Below, piece after piece: positions 46,834 to 52,743 of a DNA stretch of 52,743 bases. The position numbers and the translations under genes were made by a program. The stretch is from a virus: the IMG/VR virus record IMGVR_UViG_3300036828_000508, positions 1 to 52,743 of that record, one strand, 5' to 3'. The notes under the pieces are model-generated. The model ran no database searches. It was given only the letters and a program-made list of their open reading frames with translations, and was not told where the DNA came from. Positions within the stretch are counted from its first letter, which is position 1, and each line of letters starts with the position of its first letter.

Positions 46834-48168
46834 ATGCTATACAATGGGCCATTAGATCAGCCGTCAAATCCCAACGCGCCCTATATCGACGGCAATCCGG
46901 CAGCCGGCATCGAAGGCTCGATTGTGCCGGCAGCGCAATGCGAATTCCCGCAGCGTGAGATCATCGAAGTCATCAACCAAGCCAATCTGCGCGGCTATAG
47001 TGATTTTGCTGGCGTGCCATGCCCGTCGCCGTCCAATGCCGATCTGGTGCAATTGCGCAAGGCGATCGAGGGCTACATCACCGACTGGCAATTTTTAATC
47101 ACGACTTATGTCACCTTCAAGGTGCACGGTCCTGGCGCTGATTTTTCTGATCTGAACGCGGCGATGGTCTATCTGAGCAAATATAAGATTACGTCGACGG
47201 GCCACGTGACGCTGCAGATGGCCGGCGCAACGAGCGGCCTCGCTCAGGTCTTTACTTACAGTCAGCCCATCCTTTTCGATCATCCAAACAACGATCGCAT
47301 CTCGCTGCTGGGCGCGCCGATGCTCGGCGCCTTGACCCCGGACGACAGCGGCTATGCCTGGAGTGGTCCGAGCGCTGCGCAGCGCCAAGCTGACACGGCC
47401 ACTAACTTGCAAACATTGCGGGGTAAGTTTGCCACCGAATTGCACTTCCCGGGCCTAACAGCTCCCGTCGGCATAACAATCAATGGTCAGATGCTGGCCG
47501 ATTTTGATGGCCTGCTGCTGACCAGCGACGGGGCGAATGCCGGGTCAGCAGGCGTCAGTTTCCGCTGCTTGGGATATTTCAACTCGTCCGTGACGCGGCC
47601 AATGATGGGAATGGCCGCTGTTAGTTTTGCATATGGTTTTAATTTTGACACGGGCGCGGCCATATCGAATTATGCAACTGGCAGCAATTCGTCGCCGGTT
47701 GCCAACGCAACGTGGCTGGCGATCGGCTGCAGCCAGATGGGCATCATCATCGGCAACGGCTCTTTTTTCTGCACAGTGCATAATCTCATCTGCCTGAGTA
47801 ATGTGAATGGCGGCTTCTGGGTCTATCCCCGCGGCGGTTGTCAGATCGATGCCCCGGTCTTCTGCAACGCCAATGCTCAATGGGGAATAACAGCCGATTT
47901 CGCGTCGAACGTCTTTCTCGGCTCAGGAACTTTTGGACTGCCGGGATATTTTTCGCACTGTTACCGCAATGGTAATTGGGGAATTTTTGCCAATCAGAGC
48001 AACGTGACATTTGCGGGCGACTTTGGCGGCGCCGGATATCAAAATGCTTCTGGTAGCTGCTACGCTCAGGATAATTCATCTATCGCACTCTACAACTCAA
48101 TCAACGTCGGGACGTGCTCCCCGGCCTTCGGCGTCCTCGGCAACAACGCCGCTATGATAAGTGGCTAA
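46834..48168 (+). CDS. Tail fibre, beta-helix-like
   Basis: A 444-residue fibre. Residues 1-90 attach to the baseplate (MLYNGPLDQPSNPNAPYIDG). The rest is rich in Gly, Asn and Ser with short repeating strands (NGNWGIFANQSNVTFAGDF, GSCYAQDNSSIALYNSINV), as in right-handed beta-helix fibres. It has a GPGADFSDLNAAMVYLSKYK segment typical before such helices. It most likely binds the host surface. No enzymatic motif is visible. Confidence 0.8.
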   Translation: MLYNGPLDQPSNPNAPYIDGNPAAGIEGSIVPAAQCEFPQREIIEVINQANLRGYSDFAGVPCPSPSNADLVQLRKAIEGYITDWQFLITTYVTFKVHGPGADFSDLNAAMVYLSKYKITSTGHVTLQMAGATSGLAQVFTYSQPILFDHPNNDRISLLGAPMLGALTPDDSGYAWSGPSAAQRQADTATNLQTLRGKFATELHFPGLTAPVGITINGQMLADFDGLLLTSDGANAGSAGVSFRCLGYFNSSVTRPMMGMAAVSFAYGFNFDTGAAISNYATGSNSSPVANATWLAIGCSQMGIIIGNGSFFCTVHNLICLSNVNGGFWVYPRGGCQIDAPVFCNANAQWGITADFASNVFLGSGTFGLPGYFSHCYRNGNWGIFANQSNVTFAGDFGGAGYQNASGSCYAQDNSSIALYNSINVGTCSPAFGVLGNNAAMISG

Positions 48169-48180
48169 GGGGGATATGGG

Positions 48181-48729
48181 ATGAACCTGCTTTATTGCGC
48201 CAATGGTCTGGTTCTGGGCTGGCATGACGACGCGGCTCCTCCGGTACCTCTCGCCTCGTACGGCAGCGGTGTTCGAATCATCCCCTATGATCAGCCGATC
48301 GGATCGTTGAGTCGCGTCGGACCGCCGCCGCCCGATAAATATCCACTCGCCGACCCCCGGCCCTATGGCCAGCCGACCGAAACACCGGTGCTGCTGAAAG
48401 CTTATGCCTCGCAGGTGCGCTACAATGTAACGACGGCAGGCGTCGTCGAGCCGATCTCCGCACAGACAATTTACACTGATCGCATGAGCCAGATGTTGAT
48501 CGGTAACCTGGCTATCTATGCCAAGACGTTGGCACCAACCGCTGCGATAGATTTCACGCAGGCCAATCAGCACATCGCAATGACAGCGCAGCAGGTGATC
48601 AATCTGGATACTCAGATCAGTCAGCTGGTGCAGCAGTGCCGCAGCATCGAGGCACAGTGCTTCACCGACATCGATGCCGCCACGCTGGCGACTTACGACG
48701 ACGTTGATGCTCGCTTTGCAGGCGTGTGA
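48181..48729 (+). CDS. Tail fibre assembly-type protein (DUF4376-like)
   Basis: A 182-residue protein. The N-terminus has LLYCANGLVLGWHDD, then Pro-rich PPPPDKYPLADPRP, and a helical C-terminus with AYASQVRYNVTTAGV and TDRMSQMLIGNLAIYAKTLA, PTAAIDFTQAN. This second half is DUF4376-like, found next to many phage tail fibre genes and often taken as fibre chaperone. AGGGGGA precedes the ATG. Confidence 0.75.
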   Translation: MNLLYCANGLVLGWHDDAAPPVPLASYGSGVRIIPYDQPIGSLSRVGPPPPDKYPLADPRPYGQPTETPVLLKAYASQVRYNVTTAGVVEPISAQTIYTDRMSQMLIGNLAIYAKTLAPTAAIDFTQANQHIAMTAQQVINLDTQISQLVQQCRSIEAQCFTDIDAATLATYDDVDARFAGV

Positions 48730-49112
48730 TGGCCGGTCCTTGTTACTATGAAGCGCTGATGAACGTCGCGCTCAACGAGGACTGGATCGTTCCGATTCAA
48801 TATGGCTATTTCGATACTGATGGCGTTACCGTGCTGCCGATCGATCTGACCGGATCGATGTTGAAGCTGGAAATCCGGGTGCAGGAAACCGATCACGAGG
48901 CGATTGTCTATGTGGCGTCGCCCGATCAGGGTATCAGTTTTTTCGAGGACGACCCGACTAATGGGCAATTTATTATCACAATTGATCGCGGCAAGCTGCT
49001 GCGGTTATGGGCCGGCACATTCTTCACCGATCTCGTGCGCCTGCAAACCAATGGCTATCAGGAACGAATTTTCGAAGGCACCGCAATCGTAGTCACCGGA
49101 ACAACGCGATGA
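48729..49112 (+). CDS. Small beta-rich protein of fibre locus
   Basis: A 127-residue protein, [19 protein letters not shown] near the start, then [20 protein letters not shown] and a segment [20 protein letters not shown]. It lacks any known family mark but has the make-up of small beta-sandwich proteins placed ahead of collagen-like fibres. The ATG overlaps the preceding stop; its own stop overlaps the next ATG (ATGA). Confidence 0.65.
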   Translation: MAGPCYYEALMNVALNEDWIVPIQYGYFDTDGVTVLPIDLTGSMLKLEIRVQETDHEAIVYVASPDQGISFFEDDPTNGQFIITIDRGKLLRLWAGTFFTDLVRLQTNGYQERIFEGTAIVVTGTTR

Positions 49113-49876
49113 CGCAGCTTGCAGAATTCGGCAACGGCACCAATCGGCTGCAGCTGGTGCCTAACGCTGTGCCCATTGCCGGCGGTCCGTCGCTGATCGT
49201 GCCGCAAGTCGGGCCAGCGGGGCCGCCAGGGCCACCGGGGCCAATCGGTCCGCAGGGACCGCAAGGCCCGGCAGGCCCTGCTGGTGCGCAAGGCTCGGCT
49301 GGCGGCGACGGTGCCCAAGGGCCGCAAGGAGAGACTGGGCCTGCTGGGCCTGCCTATGGCGGCACCAGCACGACGGCACTGACGATTGCCACTGGCTCGC
49401 AGGTGTTCTCGACGCAGGCCGCAATGGCCTATGTGCCGGGGCAGCGTCTGCGCGCCATGTCGGCGGCAAGCCCGACTACCAATTTCATGGAAGGCTTCAT
49501 TACCGCCTACACCGGCAACAATCTTACCATCAACGTTGACGCGATCGGCGGCAGCGGCAGCCATGGCGATTGGTCGTTCGGGCCGGCCGGGCAGCAGGGT
49601 GCAGTCGGTCCAATAGGACCAACTGGCTCGACCGGCTCTGTCGGACCAGCCGGCCCGATCGGATTGACTGGCCCTGGCTACATGGCGACCTCAACATCGT
49701 CGCTGCCGATCGCGGTCGGCACGATCTCACTCTCGACACAGTCCGGCTTGGCTTATACCCCTGGCGCGCGCATTCGATTGGCGTCGCGCAGTCAGCCGGC
49801 AAAGTGGATGGAGGGTGTCGTCGCGACTTACTCCGGAACATCGATGACCGTCAGCATCGACCTCATTTCACCATAA
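49109..49876 (+). CDS. Collagen-like tail fibre with two tip modules
   Basis: A 255-residue protein. Residues about 35-85 are Gly-x-y triplets ([20 protein letters not shown]), then a module of about 68 residues beginning [20 protein letters not shown] and holding [21 protein letters not shown] second collagen stretch and another module ([33 protein letters not shown]) follow. The same module ends the protein at 51185-52345. Such triple-helical fibres bear host-binding tips. Confidence 0.85.
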   Translation: MTQLAEFGNGTNRLQLVPNAVPIAGGPSLIVPQVGPAGPPGPPGPIGPQGPQGPAGPAGAQGSAGGDGAQGPQGETGPAGPAYGGTSTTALTIATGSQVFSTQAAMAYVPGQRLRAMSAASPTTNFMEGFITAYTGNNLTINVDAIGGSGSHGDWSFGPAGQQGAVGPIGPTGSTGSVGPAGPIGLTGPGYMATSTSSLPIAVGTISLSTQSGLAYTPGARIRLASRSQPAKWMEGVVATYSGTSMTVSIDLISP

Positions 49877-49885
49877 GGATCAACC

Positions 49886-50935
49886 GTGACTTACACCGAT
49901 TGGGATATCAACGTCGCCGGTGCGCAAGGCCCTACTGGCGGCATTCCCGAAGCTCCGGTCGACAGCAATACTTACGGACGGCAAAACGCAGCATGGGCTC
50001 AAGTCGCGGCAAAGTCTTACGTCGACAATACGCCAGCCCTCAACAACGTCGGCCGCAACCTGCTGCACAACTCGCTGTTCAACATCCAGCAGCGGGGCGC
50101 CGGGCCGTGGACGGCCTCCGCATACACTGCCGACCGCTGGAGCATGAACATCGCTGCCCCCGACACGGCCACGTTTGCCATTTATGGCGTAACCGATGGG
50201 ATACGTTCGCAGGCCGGCGACGAAGCAATGCGGTTCTTTCTGGAATGCAATTTTACCGGGACCGCCACCGGACAGACCCAACTCAATCAGGAGATCGAGG
50301 GGGTACGGCGTCTGGCGAATAAGACGGTTACACTATCATTTTATGCTCAGGCTGGCGTCGCTGGGACTAAGCTGGAATTCGTGTTTACGCAAAGCTTTGG
50401 CACCGGCGGCAGTGCTTCGGCGGCGGTATACATTAGTGCGCCGTCAGTAACTCTCACCACCGCAATGGCCCGGTACAGCCTGACATTGGCTCTGCCATCG
50501 ATCGCCGGAAAAACCTTGGGCACCAATGGCGACGATTTCACTCAAGTGATTTTTCTGTTCAACCAAGGCGCGGGAGGTTTTATACAATCCGGCATAGTCA
50601 ATCTCTGGGGCATTCAACTCGAAGTCGGCTCCGTCGCGACGCTGCTGGAAAAGCCCGACCCGCAGCAGGACTTGGCGAAGTGTCAGCGATTTTATCAGAC
50701 TGGCAATTTCCGTTTAATCCTTTATCAATTGACCGGCACCTCCGTCGGGGTGGCTCATCCTTTTCCAGTAATAATGCGGGCAAGCCCGACAGTGGTGCCG
50801 AATTATACGGTCAACTCCAATGTGACTGGTCCTAGCGTGGCTTGGGATAACACCATGCTCTTTGTAAGCGCGACAGTCATCACGACGGGGGCTGTGGTGA
50901 TAGGCGGTGGCTTCACCGCCTCAGCGGACCTCTGA
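49886..50935 (+). CDS. Tail fibre / receptor-binding protein candidate
   Basis: A 349-residue protein that starts at GTG 49886 after AAGGATC. Residues 1-60 are an attachment part. The middle has NLLHNSLFNIQQRGAGPWTA, a jelly-roll-type start, then TADRWSMNIA, KTVTLSFYAQAGVAGTKLEF and IVNLWGIQLEVGSVATLLEK. These are features of carbohydrate-binding fibre modules. The C-terminal 70 residues are a small beta tip. It is probably a receptor-binding fibre. Confidence 0.75.
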   Translation: MTYTDWDINVAGAQGPTGGIPEAPVDSNTYGRQNAAWAQVAAKSYVDNTPALNNVGRNLLHNSLFNIQQRGAGPWTASAYTADRWSMNIAAPDTATFAIYGVTDGIRSQAGDEAMRFFLECNFTGTATGQTQLNQEIEGVRRLANKTVTLSFYAQAGVAGTKLEFVFTQSFGTGGSASAAVYISAPSVTLTTAMARYSLTLALPSIAGKTLGTNGDDFTQVIFLFNQGAGGFIQSGIVNLWGIQLEVGSVATLLEKPDPQQDLAKCQRFYQTGNFRLILYQLTGTSVGVAHPFPVIMRASPTVVPNYTVNSNVTGPSVAWDNTMLFVSATVITTGAVVIGGGFTASADL

Positions 50936-50936
50936 C

Positions 50937-51116
50937 ATGACACAGCCATATCAGCTGCTCCCGAAGCCCCTCGGCGCGCCGACGCAGATGATCCTGCGGG
51001 TAGCCGACAACGCCACCATCCCTAGCGATCCGGCAAATCGGGACTTTCAAGAATTTCTCGCGTGGATCGAGCAGGGCAATGAGCCCGATCCCGCGCCAGT
51101 GCCTAATGCCAAATAA
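50937..51116 (+). CDS. Small fibre-associated protein
   Basis: A 59-residue acidic protein, [20 protein letters not shown] then [20 protein letters not shown]. The segment IP.DP.N.D..EFLAW is common in short proteins that follow phage fibre genes and lie in or near fibre-assembly proteins. It starts one base after the previous stop. Confidence 0.7.
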   Translation: MTQPYQLLPKPLGAPTQMILRVADNATIPSDPANRDFQEFLAWIEQGNEPDPAPVPNAK

Positions 51117-51184
51117 TTGCCAAGGCTGCGAGCGCCGCCGAGTGCAACTCGCTGCCCTTTGGACGCAGCTATGGAAATCAACTC

Positions 51185-52345
51185 ATGGCCATCGTGCCTT
51201 GGCAGTGCGCCAGCGGCGACGCGCCCTCGGTCACGCTGCCGTGCGCGACGACCGTAGCGCTCGCGCCGCCCGACGATAGCGTCGACACCAATCAAGTCGT
51301 CATCACTGGCAACGGTGCCATCGAATCATTTGGGCCGCCGCCAGGACCGCAGATAATCGATCCAGCCGATCCGCCGGTCCCGGTCGGCATCACTAAAAAA
51401 GTCACGTTCGAGCCGACGTCGCCGACAGCGCCGATTTCGCTTATTCATAATGGCACGACGCTAAGTTTGCTCGGCGGCGTCTCCAGGACGATCAGCAACA
51501 AATCGATCGGCGTTTATGCCTGCGATCCTGCCGGCAATTGGTCCGAGCAGTCATTCACCGATACGACAGTTGGCGATGGCGGCGGCGGCGGTAGCACGCC
51601 TGGCCCTCCGGGGCCGACCGGCCCAGAAGGCCCAGCAGGTCCACCCGGTGCAACCGGCCCGGCAGGTCCTACCGGCCCACAAGGCGCAACAGGCCCGCAA
51701 GGCTCAACTGGCGCGACCGGATCGGCTGGACCGCAAGGTCCGGCGGGGCCGCAGGGCCTGCAGGGAATTCCGGGTGTTGCGGGCTCGACCGGCGCGACTG
51801 GCCCGCAGGGCAATCCAGGGCCGGCTGGCGCAACCGGCCCAGCGGGCGCGACAGGTCCTGCTGGCCCAGCCGGTGCTGACAGCACGGTGCCGGGGCCCGC
51901 TGGCGCAACCGGCCCAGCGGGCGCGACAGGTCCCGTTGGCCCAGCCGGTGCTGACAGCACGGTGCCGGGGCCCGCTGGCGCAACCGGCCCGACAGGTGCG
52001 GCCGGTCCCGTTGGCCCAGCTGGCGCTGATAGCACAGTGCCGGGGCCGCCCGGGGCAACAGGCTCAACAGGCGCAACAGGCCCAGCTGGCCCGACAGGTG
52101 CGACCGGCGCTGCCAGTACGGTGCCGGGCCCGGCCGGTCCCAGCTATTTGGCGACCTCGGCGACGGCGATGCCGATCGCAAAAGGCAGCGTGACATTCAC
52201 GACGCAGGCCGGCTCCGCCTATAGCGTCGGCGCTCGCATCCGGCTGGCGTCGCGCGGCGCGCCAACTACAACCTGGATGGAGGGCGTCATCACTGCGTAT
52301 TCGGGCACGTCGATGACCGTCAATGTCGATCTCACAGGACCATAA
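51185..52345 (+). CDS. Long collagen-like tail fibre
   Basis: A 386-residue protein. Residues 1-135 are beta-rich ([40 protein letters not shown]). About 140-320 are Gly-x-y triplets ([20 protein letters not shown]), including a 25-residue unit with [20 protein letters not shown] repeated three times; at DNA level the unit is 75 bp (51875, 51950, 52025). The last 68 residues are the tip module with MATSA-like [16 protein letters not shown] and [20 protein letters not shown], shared with the protein at 49109. Confidence 0.85.
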   Translation: MAIVPWQCASGDAPSVTLPCATTVALAPPDDSVDTNQVVITGNGAIESFGPPPGPQIIDPADPPVPVGITKKVTFEPTSPTAPISLIHNGTTLSLLGGVSRTISNKSIGVYACDPAGNWSEQSFTDTTVGDGGGGGSTPGPPGPTGPEGPAGPPGATGPAGPTGPQGATGPQGSTGATGSAGPQGPAGPQGLQGIPGVAGSTGATGPQGNPGPAGATGPAGATGPAGPAGADSTVPGPAGATGPAGATGPVGPAGADSTVPGPAGATGPTGAAGPVGPAGADSTVPGPPGATGSTGATGPAGPTGATGAASTVPGPAGPSYLATSATAMPIAKGSVTFTTQAGSAYSVGARIRLASRGAPTTTWMEGVITAYSGTSMTVNVDLTGP

Positions 52346-52350
52346 AAACC

Positions 52351-52743
52351 ATGGAGCTCATCGGCAAAGTCTCAAGCTTCGGGGGGCCCGGCGACATGGG
52401 TGTCGCGCCTGATGAGCCCTTGGCTTTCATCTATGACGTCGACGACGCGCCGCATCTGTTCCTCGATGAACAACCCGAGGGTACGACCGGGCTGGCGCGC
52501 CGATTAAATCCGGAGGTTTTTTACATCGCTTGCCGCTGGGACTACGACGAGACACCGCGCGATATACTGCTGTCGTTTAAGGCGCTGGTGCGCTCGGCAG
52601 ACGGTCTCGCTTTCGAGGCTTACCCCGCCGATTGGGGACCGCATGAAGACACCGACCGCGTCGCCGATATCAGCCCCGGCCTGATGGACGCTCTGGGCAT
52701 TGAAACCGATGACGAGGTGCAGGTGATTTTCCCGGCGCCGTTC
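52351..52743 (+). CDS. Beta-barrel-like late protein, 5' part
   Basis: The first 131 codons, continuing across the circle join to the stop at 134-136 for 133 residues. It starts MELIGKVSSFGGPGDMGVAP, then DEPLAFIYDVDDAPHLFLDE, TTGLARRLNPEVFYIACRWD and ends as described for 1-136. The order GKVS.FGG....GV...E.LAF recurs in proteins beside phage fibre and lysis genes. A double-psi beta-barrel fold is my inference. ATG at 52351 is five bases after the fibre stop. Confidence 0.8.
   Translation, partial: MELIGKVSSFGGPGDMGVAPDEPLAFIYDVDDAPHLFLDEQPEGTTGLARRLNPEVFYIACRWDYDETPRDILLSFKALVRSADGLAFEAYPADWGPHEDTDRVADISPGLMDALGIETDDEVQVIFPAPF
52617..52743. repeat. Right copy of 127-bp terminal overlap
   Basis: Identical to bases 1-127, as described for the left copy. 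Together they show that the contig closes on itself; this copy should be removed when the circle is written out. Confidence 0.95.

Overview
The window is the complete, circularly closed genome of a temperate contractile-tailed bacteriophage or circularised prophage. Its first 127 bases repeat exactly as its last 127 bases (1-127 = 52617-52743) and one open frame reads straight across that overlap. The unique circle is therefore 52,616 bp. High GC, the many PD-(D/E)XK, HNH and MT-A70 genes, and VPLPA/PEP-CTERM-like surface proteins suggest an alphaproteobacterial host, probably Hyphomicrobiales of the Bradyrhizobium/Rhodopseudomonas type. The host is inferred, not shown.

Layout. (1) 1-902: end of the late region, with a wrapped beta-barrel-like protein, a small Cys-rich protein and an amidase endolysin. 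(2) 937-2974: lysogeny and immunity region. A minus-strand run (HTH protein, Zn-ribbon protein, membrane and secreted proteins) diverges from a plus-strand HTH gene. A plus-strand terminator at 1801-1832 lies between the late genes and this block. (3) 3034-5572: tyrosine integrase, with repeats upstream that could be arm sites, followed by small accessory genes. (4) 5593-12064, minus strand: recombination operon (YqaJ/RecE-like exonuclease, RecT, excisionase-like protein, small proteins). It is interrupted by a 1.78-kb array with a strict five-base grammar. (5) 12459-18164, plus strand: replication operon (Zn/winged-helix regulator, PD-(D/E)XK nuclease, MT-A70 methyltransferase, RuvC-like resolvase, HNH-like protein, prim-pol/RepA-like helicase) followed by iteron-like repeats. 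(6) 18393-18857, minus strand: a NusG-like antiterminator. (7) 19150-52743 and on through the origin to 902: late operon. It starts with a PEP-CTERM-like protein and two nucleases, then a likely terminase site, HK97-type terminase, a four-gene cargo island, and the head genes. The head genes include a protease-capsid fusion and a second capsid paralogue. A Mu-type contractile tail and baseplate set follows (sheath, tube, chaperone with frameshift, tape measure, gp43-gp48 equivalents), then collagen-like and beta-rich fibres.

The main surprises are these. A group I intron interrupts the tail sheath gene at codon 19, with a free-standing GIY-YIG/NUMOD3 endonuclease just downstream of that gene. 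A small membrane protein in the immunity region shares DNA-level homology with the tape measure gene. There are two HK97-fold capsid genes. A near-perfect bacterial parS site follows terL. Two phage proteins carry exosortase-type C-terminal sorting signals. The punctuated pentanucleotide array has one single-unit copy elsewhere in the genome. Together the genes describe a chimera: HK97-like packaging and head, Mu-like tail, integrase-based lysogeny and a RecT/exonuclease recombination system.
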